This document shows positions 30,190 to 39,350 of a stretch of 64,000 bases of DNA, one piece after another (the first letter of the stretch is position 1; each line of letters starts with the position of its first letter). The translations under genes and the position numbers were made by a program. The notes beneath the pieces were generated by a model. That model searched no databases. It was not told where the DNA came from and worked only from the letters and a program-made list of their open reading frames with translations. This stretch comes from Salipiger bermudensis HTCC2601. Its GTDB lineage: Bacteria > Pseudomonadota > Alphaproteobacteria > Rhodobacterales > Rhodobacteraceae. The stretch is from contig NZ_DS022276.1 in NCBI RefSeq assembly GCF_000153725.1, positions 2,857,884-2,921,883 of the forward strand, written 5' to 3'.

Positions 30190-31392
30190 ATGAGCAGGAT
30201 CTTCCTTCTTCTGGCGGCGCTCTTTCTGGGCTCCGCCGCAGCGGCACAGGACCTTGGCGGGCGCGCTCTGTTCGAGCGCGGCGCGCTTGAGGACCGGCGT
30301 GGCGGCACCGAGTTGACCCTCGGCCTGAGCCAGGGGGTGCCGTGGCGCGCCTTCACCCTGACAGATCCGGCCCGACTGGTGGTGGATTTCCGCGAGGTCG
30401 ACTGGCAAGGGGCGGATCCCGCGGCCATGGGCCGGTCCGACACGGTCGAGGCGCTGCGCGTCGGGCGCATCCGATCGGGCTGGTCGCGACTGGTGGCCGA
30501 GCTCGCCGAGCCGATGGTGATCGGGCGGGCAGGGATGCGCGTCACCGAGACCACCGGCGAGGCGCGGCTGTCGCTGCGCCTCGAGCCCGCCAGCCCCGAG
30601 GAGATGGCCGCCGCCTCCGGCGCGCCGCGTGACCCGCGTTGGGATCTGCCCGAGCCCCGCGCCACTGCCGCGCCGCCGCGCGATCCCTCGGCGCCGCTGC
30701 GCATCATGCTCGATCCCGGGCATGGCGGCATCGATCCGGGCGCGCAGCGCGACGGCCACAGCGAAGCCGACCTGATGCTCACCTTCGCCCGCGAACTGCG
30801 CGACGTGCTGCGCCGTGCCGGCTACGTGGTCGAGATGACCCGCGAGGAAGATGTCTTCGTCTCGCTCGAGGCGCGCGTGGCGCTGGCGCATCAGGCGGGC
30901 GCGGACCTGTTCGTGTCCTTGCACGCGGACGCCATCGAGGAGGGCATCGCCCACGGCGCCACCGTCTACACCCTGTCGGACGACGCCTCGGACGCGGCCT
31001 CGGCGGCGCTGGCCGAGCGCCATGACCGCGACGACATCCTCGCCGGGCTCGATCTCTCGGGGGCCGATGATCGGGTCGCCGACGTGCTGCTCGACCTCGC
31101 CCGGCTTGACAATTCCCCGCGCAGCACGGCGCTGGCGAAGCATCTCGTCGACCGCATCCGCAACGCCGTGGGCACGGTTCACAAGCGGCCGCTGCGCCAT
31201 GCGGGCTTCTCTGTGCTCAAGGCGGCCGACATTCCCTCGGTGCTGGTCGAGGTCGGGTTCCTGTCCACGGCCAAGGATCTCGACAACCTGCAGGACACGT
31301 TCTGGCGCGCCGGCATGGCGGCGGGCATCCGCGACGGCATCGCGGCCTGGGCGCTCGAGGATGCGGCGCTGGCACGGTTGCGCAGGCAATAG
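30190..31392 (+). CDS. N-acetylmuramoyl-L-alanine amidase (AMIN plus Amidase_3)
   Basis: Encodes 400 residues with a signal peptide (LLLAALFLGSAAAAQ), an N-terminal AMIN-type targeting domain to about residue 140, and a zinc amidase domain beginning IMLDPGHGGIDPGAQ (His178 as ligand), then SLHADAIEEG with a further ligand His. It cleaves the amide between MurNAc and the stem peptide, acting in daughter-cell separation. It lies about 100 bases upstream of PBP1A on the same strand. Confidence 0.93.
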   Translation: MSRIFLLLAALFLGSAAAAQDLGGRALFERGALEDRRGGTELTLGLSQGVPWRAFTLTDPARLVVDFREVDWQGADPAAMGRSDTVEALRVGRIRSGWSRLVAELAEPMVIGRAGMRVTETTGEARLSLRLEPASPEEMAAASGAPRDPRWDLPEPRATAAPPRDPSAPLRIMLDPGHGGIDPGAQRDGHSEADLMLTFARELRDVLRRAGYVVEMTREEDVFVSLEARVALAHQAGADLFVSLHADAIEEGIAHGATVYTLSDDASDAASAALAERHDRDDILAGLDLSGADDRVADVLLDLARLDNSPRSTALAKHLVDRIRNAVGTVHKRPLRHAGFSVLKAADIPSVLVEVGFLSTAKDLDNLQDTFWRAGMAAGIRDGIAAWALEDAALARLRRQ

Positions 31393-31440
31393 ACGCGGCC
31401 TGACCGGTGGCAGTGCCCTGCCGTCACGCCCCCGTGTGTT

Positions 31441-31467
31441 TTGACCGCGGGCCATGCAGGGTATAAG
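31441..31467 (+). promoter_or_regulatory. Possible sigma-70 promoter of mrcA
   Basis: TTGACC (31441-31446) and TATAAG (31462-31467), with a short 15-base spacer, 30 bases upstream of the PBP1A start. The elements are good but the spacing is short, so this is tentative. Confidence 0.4.
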
Positions 31468-31496
31468 GACACGGCAATCTTCAGAGGCGGCCCTCA

Positions 31497-34034
31497 GTGA
31501 CTCGGTTCATTCTTTCCTTTTTCGGCGGCATCTTCAGCATCATCACGCTGGGGATCATGATGTTCGCGCTCACGGTGGGCGCGGTGATCTGGATCTATGG
31601 CCAGGACCTGCCCAGCCACGAGAGCCTGGCGCAGTACACCCCGCCGACGATCAGCCGGATCTACAGCCAGGAAGGCCGGATCATCGACGAGTTCGCGCAG
31701 GAGCGGCGGCTGTTCACCCCTGCGGACCAGATCCCCGACCTGGTGAAAGAAGCGTTCATCTCGGCCGAGGACAAGAACTTCTACACCCACCAGGGCTATG
31801 ATCCGCGCGGCATTGCCGCGGCGGTGGTCGATGCGGTGAAATCCCGCGGCCGCGACGTGCGCGGTGCCTCGACCATCACCCAGCAGGTGATGAAGAACTT
31901 CCTTCTCGACGGCGACCGTCGCGCCGAGCGCAAGATCAAGGAGATCATCCTTGCCACCCGCGTCGAGCAGGCGCTGAGCAAGGAAAAGATCCTCGAGCTC
32001 TATCTCAACGAGATCTTTCTCGGCCAGAACTCCTACGGCGTGACCGCTGCGGCCCAGACCTATTTCAACAAGACCCTGTCAGAGCTCGAACCGCACGAGG
32101 CGGCGTTCCTCGCGTCGATGCCGAAGGCGCCGTCGGACTATCACCCGGTGCGCAACAAGGAGCGGCTACTGCAGCGCCGCGACTACGTCCTGCGCGAGAT
32201 GCATGACAACGGCTACCTCTCGGACGAGGTCTACGAGCAGGAGCGCGCGCAGCCACTGCGTTCGGTGCAGAACGGCGATTTCGAGCCCTACCAGCGCTCG
32301 CTGCCGCCGCGCGATTATTTCACCGACGAGATCCGCCGTCAGCTGACCCGCGACTTCGGCGAGGGCGAGTTCTTCTCGGGCGGTTTCAGCGTGCGCGCCA
32401 CGCTCGATCCCGAGATGCAGACCAAGGCGGCGGAATCGCTGCGCATCTCGCTCGAGAACTATGACCGCAGCCTCGGCCGCTGGCGCGGCACCGGCAAGAC
32501 CATTCCCGAGGAACAGCTGGGCTCGGAAGAGGCCTGGCGCGAGGCGCTGTCCAACACCTCTGTGGCGCGCGACATCGACCTCGAGAGCGAGTGGCTCCCG
32601 GCGGTGGTGCTCGAGGTCGGTGACAGCGCCATGCGCCTCGGCATCGAGGGCGTGGCGACCGATGACGCCCGCGGCACGTCGGTCCCGCGCGACGACATCT
32701 CGTGGGTCCGTGGCAGCTTCCGCGACAATTTCGAGCGCGGCGACGTGGTGCATGTGCGCGAGATGACCGCCGACAATGACGGCAGCTTCATCCGCTGGAC
32801 GCTGCGGCAGGTGCCGCGGGTACAGGGCGCCTTCATGGCGATGGACGTGCACACCGGCCGGGTGATCGCCATGCAGGGCGGCTTCTCGTACCAGGATTCG
32901 GTGTTCAACCGCGCCACTCAGGCGCAGCGTCAGCCGGGCTCGTCCTTCAAGCCCTTCGTCTACGCCTCGGCGCTCGACTCGGGCTATGCGCCCTCGACCA
33001 TCGTGATCGACGCACCGATCGAGATCGACACGCCGCAGGGCGTGTGGCGTCCGAAGAACTCGTCCAACACCTATTACGGTCCGACCCCGCTGCGCACCGG
33101 CATCGAGCAGTCGCGGAACCTGATGACCATCCGTCTCGCGCAGGAGATCGGCATGGACACGGTGGGCCGCTATGCCGAGAAGTTCGGCGTCTATGATCAC
33201 CTGGGCCGCTTCCTGTCGAACGCGCTCGGTGCCGACGAGACCACGCTCTACAAGATGATCTCGGCCTATGCGATGTTCGCCAATGGTGGCGAGCGCGTCG
33301 AGCCGACGCTGGTCGACCGGGTGCAGGACCGCTACGGTCGCACGATCTACAACCATGAAAGCGCCAAGGGCAACGAGCGGGTCTGCATCGACTGCGCCGA
33401 GGACAGCCTGCCGCCAGGGGTGAGCCCCACGATCCGCAACAACCGCGAGCGCATCATGGATGCGGTCACCGCCTATCAGCTGACCTCGATGATGCAGGGC
33501 GTGGTCGAGCGCGGCACCGCCGCGCGGGTGGTCGATCTGGGTGTGCCCACCGCCGGCAAGACCGGCACCACCAACGACGCGAAGGACGTGTGGTTCATCG
33601 GCTTCACCTCGAACATCGTGGCGGGCTGCTACATCGGCTACGACAACCCCAGCCCGATGGGGCGTGGTGCCTACGGGGCCTCGATGTGTGGCCCGGTGTT
33701 CCAGCGCTTCATGACCGAGGCAGTGCAGAAATACGGTGGCGGTGCCTTCGACGTGCCCGAGGCTTGCGAGTTCATCAATATCGACCGTTTCTCGGGCGCT
33801 CGTCTCGGGCCGGATGCGTCGGGCCCCAACGTGGTGGCCGAGTGCTTCCGCCGTGGTCAGGAGCCGATGTTCGGGATCCAGCTCGATGGCGGCTGGGCGA
33901 TGTCTGGCAATTTCGACCTGATCCAGCCCGATGGCAGCACCCGTGCGCGCGAAGTCACCACCTCGACCGGGCGCAAGGCGACCGTCGGACCGAAGGCGAG
34001 CTTCGGCACGCTGTCCTCGGGCGGGCTTTACTGA
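31497..34034 (+). CDS. mrcA: Penicillin-binding protein 1A, bifunctional transglycosylase/transpeptidase
   Basis: Encodes 845 residues from a GTG start. One N-terminal membrane anchor precedes a GT51 domain with catalytic Glu91 in ISAEDKNFYTHQGYD and GASTITQQVMKN. An OB-like insert follows, then the transpeptidase domain with Ser482-Ser-Phe-Lys485, SRN in GIEQSRNLM, and KTGT at Lys688. It polymerises and cross-links peptidoglycan at the periplasmic face of the inner membrane. Confidence 0.95.
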   Translation: MTRFILSFFGGIFSIITLGIMMFALTVGAVIWIYGQDLPSHESLAQYTPPTISRIYSQEGRIIDEFAQERRLFTPADQIPDLVKEAFISAEDKNFYTHQGYDPRGIAAAVVDAVKSRGRDVRGASTITQQVMKNFLLDGDRRAERKIKEIILATRVEQALSKEKILELYLNEIFLGQNSYGVTAAAQTYFNKTLSELEPHEAAFLASMPKAPSDYHPVRNKERLLQRRDYVLREMHDNGYLSDEVYEQERAQPLRSVQNGDFEPYQRSLPPRDYFTDEIRRQLTRDFGEGEFFSGGFSVRATLDPEMQTKAAESLRISLENYDRSLGRWRGTGKTIPEEQLGSEEAWREALSNTSVARDIDLESEWLPAVVLEVGDSAMRLGIEGVATDDARGTSVPRDDISWVRGSFRDNFERGDVVHVREMTADNDGSFIRWTLRQVPRVQGAFMAMDVHTGRVIAMQGGFSYQDSVFNRATQAQRQPGSSFKPFVYASALDSGYAPSTIVIDAPIEIDTPQGVWRPKNSSNTYYGPTPLRTGIEQSRNLMTIRLAQEIGMDTVGRYAEKFGVYDHLGRFLSNALGADETTLYKMISAYAMFANGGERVEPTLVDRVQDRYGRTIYNHESAKGNERVCIDCAEDSLPPGVSPTIRNNRERIMDAVTAYQLTSMMQGVVERGTAARVVDLGVPTAGKTGTTNDAKDVWFIGFTSNIVAGCYIGYDNPSPMGRGAYGASMCGPVFQRFMTEAVQKYGGGAFDVPEACEFINIDRFSGARLGPDASGPNVVAECFRRGQEPMFGIQLDGGWAMSGNFDLIQPDGSTRAREVTTSTGRKATVGPKASFGTLSSGGLY

Positions 34035-34050
34035 GCGCAAGGCGCGGTTT

Positions 34051-34070
34051 CCGCCCGCCTGCGCGGGCGG
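34051..34070 (+). terminator. Stem-loop after mrcA
   Basis: CCGCCCGC-CTGC-GCGGGCGG, an 8-bp perfect stem, 16 bases after the mrcA stop. No T-tract follows; instead a dispersed GC-rich repeat begins. Confidence 0.5.
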
Positions 34071-34078
34071 ACAGGCTT

Positions 34079-34144
34079 GGGGGGCGCTGCCCCCCACGCG
34101 CGCCGGGCGCGCGTTCCCCCCGAGGTATTTTCGAACCAGAGAAG
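34079..34144 (+). repeat. GC-rich intergenic repeat with ATTTTCG..CCAGA tail, copy 1
   Basis: Begins with a hairpin-forming GGGGGGCGCTGCCCCCC, then a GC-rich middle, then TTCCCCCCGAGGTATTTTCG and ACCAGAGAAG. The same order occurs at 56034-56095. It follows a gene end in both places, consistent with a dispersed intergenic element common in Rhodobacteraceae (family knowledge from memory). Confidence 0.75.
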
Positions 34145-34232
34145 GGTCGGGCGCCGGGACAGGCGGCGGGCGCGTTCGCGGGTTGGCCGAGTGGCTTGAT
34201 GGGGTGGATCAGAGCCGGACTTGGGACGTGAA

Positions 34233-34259
34233 AAGCCCCGCCGGCGCGCGACGGGGCTT
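34233..34259. terminator. Intrinsic terminator for the ABC transporter operon
   Basis: AAGCCCCG / CGGGGCTT stem with an 11-base loop. On the minus strand it is followed by TTTTC, matching the end of the minus-strand operon that stops at 34288; on the plus strand GGTCTTTT follows, so it may work both ways. Confidence 0.7.
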
Positions 34260-34287
34260 GGTCTTTTCTGGACGGAGGGGGCGGGCC

Positions 34288-35250
34288 TCAGGGCAGGTCG
34301 ACCGCCTCGGGCGCCGCTTTCTCGAGCGGGGCGGGGGCGAAATGCGTCAGCATCTCGGCCCGGTCGACGGCCTCGCCCCTCACCACGCCTTTCGACAGCA
34401 CCCAGTCGGCTTCGGCCACCAGCAGATCGGCGAGCGCGGTGTCGAGCTTGAGGCCGACATCGACATCCTGCCACATGGTGGCGAGCGCCTCGGGGCTCAT
34501 CGCGCCCTGCATCGAGGCGCTGACCGCCTCCATTGCCGCCGCCGGATCGGCCTTCACATCGGCATCCGCCTTGGCCAGCGCGGCCATGAAGGCCTCGAGC
34601 GTTGCGGACCGGTCGCCGGTCATCTCGGGCGAGGCGGCGAGAATGTAATGCACCTCGTAGCCGGGCACCCGCAGTTCGGCATAGTCCTCGCCGAGCGTGT
34701 TGGCGGCGGCGCCGTAGAAGGTCGGGAAGGGCACGATGGCATCGAGATCGCCGCGCGCCAGCGCCGGGACCAGATCCGGCGGTGCCGCGCCGATCACCTC
34801 GGCCTCGACACCGGCTTCGGCGAGGATCTCGTCGAGGTAGAAATTGACGTTGGTGCCGATGGTGGTGCCGATCTTCTTGCCGGCGAGCTCGGCTGGCGAG
34901 GTGACAGCGCCCGAGGCGGTGTTCACGATCACCCGGGAGCCGGTGAAGCGCGCGAGATCGCCGATCACGGCGAACTCCTGCCCGGTCAGGGCGCCGACCG
35001 CGGCCGGGAATTCCGCCATGAAGGTGACGTCGACCTGACCGCCGATCATCGCCTCGAAGCCTTCGCGGCCGGTGCGGAAGGCGACGAACTCGATGTCGAG
35101 CCCCGCCTCTTCGAAATAGCCGTTCTGGATCGCCACATCGACCTGAGGCGTCTGCGGGTTCGGGGTCCAGGCGAAGGTCAGCTCCTCGGCGCTGGCCGCA
35201 AGCGGAGCGAGCAGCGCGGCGGCCAGTGCCAGTGTGGAAAGGTGGGTCAC
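34288..35250 (-). CDS. ABC transporter substrate-binding protein, nitrate/sulfonate/taurine type
   Basis: Encodes 320 residues with a signal peptide (LAAALLAPLAASA) and the NMT1/TauA-like fold: LTFAWTPNPQTPQVDVAIQNGYFEEAGLDIE, then GGQVDVTFMAEFPA. It binds the transported solute in the periplasm. It ends an operon with the arylsulfotransferase-like protein, permease and ATPase, so an organosulfur ligand is plausible. Confidence 0.88.
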   Translation of the reverse strand: MTHLSTLALAAALLAPLAASAEELTFAWTPNPQTPQVDVAIQNGYFEEAGLDIEFVAFRTGREGFEAMIGGQVDVTFMAEFPAAVGALTGQEFAVIGDLARFTGSRVIVNTASGAVTSPAELAGKKIGTTIGTNVNFYLDEILAEAGVEAEVIGAAPPDLVPALARGDLDAIVPFPTFYGAAANTLGEDYAELRVPGYEVHYILAASPEMTGDRSATLEAFMAALAKADADVKADPAAAMEAVSASMQGAMSPEALATMWQDVDVGLKLDTALADLLVAEADWVLSKGVVRGEAVDRAEMLTHFAPAPLEKAAPEAVDLP

Positions 35251-35262
35251 GGTAAATCTCCC

Positions 35263-36081
35263 TTAGAGGCTGTCTGCGAGGTCTGTCTTGGGGTGAAGGA
35301 GGTCGAGGATCTCGTCCCGGATCTCCAGAAGGTCGCTTCCCGAGCGGCTGAAGGCGCGCGGGCGCTGCTGGGTCAGGTGGTAGTGGCGGATCAGCCGCCC
35401 CGGCGCCTGGCTCATGACCTGCACGTGGTCCGAGAGCAGAAGCGCCTCGTCCACGTCGTGGGTCACGAAGAGCACGGTGGCGCGGTGCTTGCGCCAGATA
35501 TTGAGCAGAAGCTCGTGCATCACCAATCTGGTCTGCGCGTCGAGCGCGCCGAAGGGCTCGTCCATCAGCAACACCTTGGGCCCGACCGCGAAGGTGCGCG
35601 CGATGGCGACCCTCTGCTTCATGCCGCCCGAGAGCTGCTGCGGGTACTTGTCGGCATGGGCCTCGAGCCCGACCTCGGCGAGGGCGGCGCGGGCGCGGTC
35701 GATCTCTTCGCCCTGGGGCAGGCCGAACTGCTTGAGCCCGTAGCGCACGTTGTTGAGCGCGGTGAACCAAGGGAACAGCGCGTATTGCTGGAAGATCACG
35801 CCAACCTCGGGGGAAGGGCCCGCGATCGGCTTGCCGTCGAGGCGCAGGCTGCCCTCGGAGGGTTTCACGAAGCCTGCGATGGCGTTCATCAGCGTGGACT
35901 TGCCGCAGCCCGAAGGCCCGATCAGCGCGGTGAATGTGCCCGGCTCGAGCACGTGGGAGGTGCGCGCGAGCGCCGTCACCGGCCCCTGCCGCCCCTTGAA
36001 GCGGATCACCACGTCGTCGATCTCGACGCGGCCCTTCTGAGTGTCGGTCTTGTGAGTGTCGGTCATGAGATCTTCAGCCAT
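35263..36081 (-). CDS. ABC transporter ATPase, SsuB/TauB type
   Basis: Encodes 272 residues with Walker A GPSGCGKS, Q-loop FQQYALFPWF, signature LSGGMKQR and Walker B VLLMDEPFGALD, all standard for aliphatic sulfonate/taurine/nitrate importers. The ATG at 36081 shares its A with the permease stop (TGATG), which fixes this start; an inner ATG at 36066 is possible. Confidence 0.92.
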   Translation of the reverse strand: MAEDLMTDTHKTDTQKGRVEIDDVVIRFKGRQGPVTALARTSHVLEPGTFTALIGPSGCGKSTLMNAIAGFVKPSEGSLRLDGKPIAGPSPEVGVIFQQYALFPWFTALNNVRYGLKQFGLPQGEEIDRARAALAEVGLEAHADKYPQQLSGGMKQRVAIARTFAVGPKVLLMDEPFGALDAQTRLVMHELLLNIWRKHRATVLFVTHDVDEALLLSDHVQVMSQAPGRLIRHYHLTQQRPRAFSRSGSDLLEIRDEILDLLHPKTDLADSL

Positions 36082-36914
36082 CAGCCCTGCTCCCAGTGCA
36101 CGAGTTTCTTGCCGATGGCGTGGACGATGAGGTCCGCCACCGCGCCGAGGACGCCGAGGATGATCAGCAGCGAGAACATCCGGTCGGTGCGCACGTATTG
36201 CCGTGCTTCCTGAAGCCGGAAGCCGATGCCTGACGAGGCGCCGGACAGTTCGGCCGCCACGAGGCTCAGGAAGGCCAGCGCCACGCCGAGCCGGATGCCG
36301 GCGAAGATGTGCGGCGCGGCGGCGGGCAGCACCACGGTGAGGAATTCGCGCATCCTCGACGCCCCCAGCGAGCGCGAGGCGCGCAGGTAGGTTTCGGGGA
36401 CGTATTCCATGCCGTGATGGGTGTTGAACCAGACCGTGAGGAACACGGTGTAGCTGACCACGAAGTATTTCGAGCCCTCTCCGATGCCGAACCAGACGAT
36501 GGCCACCGGGACCAGCGCGATGGCTGGGATCGGGCGCAGCAGGTTGAGGAACGGGTTGAGCAGGGTCCGCACCAGTGCCACGCGGCCGGTGAGCAGACCC
36601 AGTGCCACGCCGAGCGTGGCACCGATGCCGAAGCCCACGCCGGCCCGGCCCAGCGATTTCGCGAGGTCTGTCTGCAGCGTGCCGTTCTGCCACATCTCGA
36701 CCGTGGCGGACCAGACCGACCACGGCGCGGGAAAGATCGCCTCCTTGACCATGCCCGAGGCGCCCACCAGCGCCCAGATGCCGAGGATGAAGGCAAAGGA
36801 GATCAGCGGCAGCCCGGCCTTCGCGCCCCATTTCGCGCCTTGCGACAGGAAGGGGGCGATCCTTGGCGATGTGCGTGCTTTGGTCGGGTCTTCGCTCATG
36901 TCGGTCACAGCCAT
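36081..36914 (-). CDS. ABC transporter permease, SsuC/TauC type
   Basis: Encodes 277 residues with about six membrane segments and the EAA loop (LRASRSLGASRMREFLTVVLPAA) of sulfonate/nitrate-type importers. I chose ATG 36914, which overlaps the end of the upstream gene (stop at 36905), suggesting translational coupling; ATG 36899 is an alternative. It pairs with the ATPase and binding protein downstream. Confidence 0.9.
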   Translation of the reverse strand: MAVTDMSEDPTKARTSPRIAPFLSQGAKWGAKAGLPLISFAFILGIWALVGASGMVKEAIFPAPWSVWSATVEMWQNGTLQTDLAKSLGRAGVGFGIGATLGVALGLLTGRVALVRTLLNPFLNLLRPIPAIALVPVAIVWFGIGEGSKYFVVSYTVFLTVWFNTHHGMEYVPETYLRASRSLGASRMREFLTVVLPAAAPHIFAGIRLGVALAFLSLVAAELSGASSGIGFRLQEARQYVRTDRMFSLLIILGVLGAVADLIVHAIGKKLVHWEQG

Positions 36915-38044
36915 GTCACCTGCTCCGCGCTGTAGCGATGCGCCCGGAAGCAGCCGTTGTGAGAACCCTTGATGAACTGGTTCACTGGGGCAGGGTACTC
37001 GGCGAAGTCGGGGATCACGAATTCCCAGACGGTCTCGCCTGCCGGCGTCACCTCGAAGAGCCGGCCAAAGGCGCTCTCGCAGATCAGGGTGTTGCCGTTG
37101 GGCAGCCGCTCGGCGCTGCCCATGAAGGGCGAGAAGAAGCTCGGCGCGTTGGGGTCGGTGTAGCTCCATGTGACCTGCATGGTCGCGGGATCGAACTCCA
37201 GCGCACGCGAGAACGGGTTCGAGGAGCCCATGCGCAGGTTGCCGTTGTCGAAGACCAGCACCGTGCCGCCCTCCATCATGATCGGCGTGTGCTGCTGGGC
37301 GACGAGGTCGGCGCCCGCGTGCCAGACGATGCGGCCGCTCGCCTTTTCGACCGCGATCACGCCCGAGGTGGTGCGCAGGCTCATCAGGATCAGCCCGCTC
37401 TCGGTCTCGGACACACCGTTGATCATCGGCCAGTGGCGGCGGTCGAAGATCGGGTGAACCGGCAGGTCGGCGGGGTCGATGTGGTCCCAGATGCACCATT
37501 CCCAGACCACCTCGCCCTTGCGGTTCACCTGCCGCACGATGTCGGACTGGAAAATGCCGTCAGCGCCGTCCTTGCGCGGGTCGCCGCCGCAGATGCGCTT
37601 GGCAAGGTGCGCCGGGAGCTCGGCGGCCACGGTGTAGAGCAAGTCGCCGTTGGGCAGCCACTGGGCGTCGTGGTGGTGGTAGATGTCTTCATGGCGCCAG
37701 ACGATCTCGCCCTCGGGCGTCGCCTCGTAGAAATCGCCGCCATGCCAGAGATCCCATGCCGGGTAGAGCGCGGCCGAGGTGGCATGGCTGCCGTTGTAGC
37801 CGAGATTGCCATTGGGCAGCAGCACCGCGTCGCGGCCCGGGCGCACCGGCATTTGCCACTGATGCGCGATGCGGCCTTCGAGATCCACCATGTCGACCAC
37901 GCCGCCGCCGGTCTGGCGGGCATAGAGCGTGTAGCCGCCGAAGCTCTTTTCCCGGTCGAGCGCGGTCAGCCCGAGCCGGCGCCGCTCCAGCGTCACGGCG
38001 CTGGCCTGTTCGGGGTCGAAAGTGCCTTTGGTCGTATCGAGCAT
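36905..38044 (-). CDS. Arylsulfotransferase (ASST)-like protein
   Basis: Encodes 379 residues resembling arylsulfotransferase-family beta-propellers: repeated blade motifs such as HDAQWLPNGDLLYTVAAE, EGGTVLVFDNGNLRMGSS and SAERLPNGNTLICESAFGRLFE. Unlike periplasmic ASSTs, it has no signal peptide. ATG 38044 is preferred because GGAG lies 7 bases upstream; ATG 38056 has no such site. Known relatives transfer sulfate between phenols. The linked taurine-type transporter suggests organosulfur metabolism, but the substrate is unknown. Two LacI-type palindromes lie just upstream. Confidence 0.78.
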   Translation of the reverse strand: MLDTTKGTFDPEQASAVTLERRRLGLTALDREKSFGGYTLYARQTGGGVVDMVDLEGRIAHQWQMPVRPGRDAVLLPNGNLGYNGSHATSAALYPAWDLWHGGDFYEATPEGEIVWRHEDIYHHHDAQWLPNGDLLYTVAAELPAHLAKRICGGDPRKDGADGIFQSDIVRQVNRKGEVVWEWCIWDHIDPADLPVHPIFDRRHWPMINGVSETESGLILMSLRTTSGVIAVEKASGRIVWHAGADLVAQQHTPIMMEGGTVLVFDNGNLRMGSSNPFSRALEFDPATMQVTWSYTDPNAPSFFSPFMGSAERLPNGNTLICESAFGRLFEVTPAGETVWEFVIPDFAEYPAPVNQFIKGSHNGCFRAHRYSAEQVTWL

Positions 38045-38062
38045 TGCCGTCTCCATGTGTTG

Positions 38063-38116
38063 TAAAACGTTTTAATGCACTATTGCCTTGCGCTGGGTGT
38101 TGTTAAAACGTTTTAA
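38063..38116. promoter_or_regulatory. Paired LacI-family operators
   Basis: Two palindromes share the core TAAAACGTTTTA: one at 38063-38074 and a 14-bp perfect TTAAAACGTTTTAA at 38103-38116. The second extends imperfectly to GTTGTTAAAACGTTTTAA plus TAAC. Their centres are 41 bases apart, close to four helical turns, in the divergent region between the ASST operon and the LacI gene. The central CG with symmetric arms is typical of LacI/GalR operators. Confidence 0.85.
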
Positions 38117-38201
38117 TAACTCAAAAGGCGCGATTTCTTGATGACGCCGACCGAACAGGCGGAAACAAGCGTCTAGCGACGAAAAAACAGGCGGAGTTTG
38201 A

Positions 38202-39230
38202 ATGGCGATGGGCGCAGACGGTCCCCGCAAACGGGCAACCATCAAGGACGTGGCGCAGGCGGCCGGGGTGTCTCCGGGCACGGTCTCCAACGCGCTCAGC
38301 GGGAAGCGGCGGGTCGATTCGGCGACGCAGGCGCGGATCACGGCGGCGATCGAGCGGCTGGGTTACGTGCCCAACCTCGCGGCACGGGGCATGCGGACCG
38401 GGCGGGCGGGCACCATCGCGATCTTCTCCTCGATGCCGACCGCCGTCGCCGCAGGCGCAGCCCGGCTCGGCTTCCTGATGGAGATCGCCGCCTCCGCCGC
38501 GATTGCCGCGCTCGAGAGCAACACCGCCCTGTTGCTGGTGCCGCCGATCGAGGATCCGGTTCGCGCGCTCTCCACCATCGCCTTCGATGGCGCGATCCTC
38601 GTGGAGCCCGAGACCGAGGATCCCTACCTGTCGCTGCTGGCGGCGCGCGGCGTGCCGACCATGGTCATCGGCCCTGCCACCGAGGACCAGCCCCTTGCGG
38701 TGCGGATCGACTACCGCCGGATGGCCGAAACGCTGTTCGACCACCTGCACGATGTCGGCGCCCGGGATATCCTGCTGGTCGTCGGCCAGAGCGGACGGGC
38801 CTCGAACATTGCCTTTCGCGAGGTCTTCAGCCAGCGCAGCACGGCGCACGGTCTGCCGGGGCAGGAAATCGTCCTGCCGGAGGCCGAGGCGGAGCGCGGC
38901 GCGCAGGCGGCGCTGCGCGCGCACGTGGCCGAGTTCGGTGCCCCGGACGCGGTGCTCGTGCCCATCGACGCCATGGCCACCGGTGTCATGGCCGCACTGA
39001 GGGAGCTCGGGTTAAGGGTGCCGGGCGATGTGTGCGTCGCGACCCGCTACGACGGCATCCGGGCGCGCAGCGAGAGCCCGGCGCTGACCTCGCTCGACCT
39101 GCATCTCGATCAGGTTGCCGAGCTTGCGGCCCGGGGCCTTGTCGGCGCGCTGGATACCGGCGCCGGCGCGATGGTCGTCGATGCACCCGAGCCGGACCTG
39201 CTGGTGCGGGGCTCGACGGTTTTGTCCTGA
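38202..39230 (+). CDS. LacI family transcriptional regulator
   Basis: Encodes 342 residues with an N-terminal LacI helix-turn-helix and hinge (ATIKDVAQAAGVSPGTVSNAL, then RLGYVPNLAARGMRT) and a C-terminal periplasmic-binding-like effector domain. GGAG lies 6 bases before the ATG. It is divergent from the ASST/ABC operon, with two palindromes between, so it likely represses that operon and itself until an effector binds. Confidence 0.92.
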   Translation: MAMGADGPRKRATIKDVAQAAGVSPGTVSNALSGKRRVDSATQARITAAIERLGYVPNLAARGMRTGRAGTIAIFSSMPTAVAAGAARLGFLMEIAASAAIAALESNTALLLVPPIEDPVRALSTIAFDGAILVEPETEDPYLSLLAARGVPTMVIGPATEDQPLAVRIDYRRMAETLFDHLHDVGARDILLVVGQSGRASNIAFREVFSQRSTAHGLPGQEIVLPEAEAERGAQAALRAHVAEFGAPDAVLVPIDAMATGVMAALRELGLRVPGDVCVATRYDGIRARSESPALTSLDLHLDQVAELAARGLVGALDTGAGAMVVDAPEPDLLVRGSTVLS

Positions 39231-39350
39231 CGCCCCTTGCCCGGGGGGCTTGGCAGGCCTTGCCCGCAAACGAGGGGAGGCGGGCGCTTGAAGGGGAGGC
39301 GGCGCTGGTTTATGTCCCCCTGACCACAGTTTTCCCGAAAAGAGACCGCC

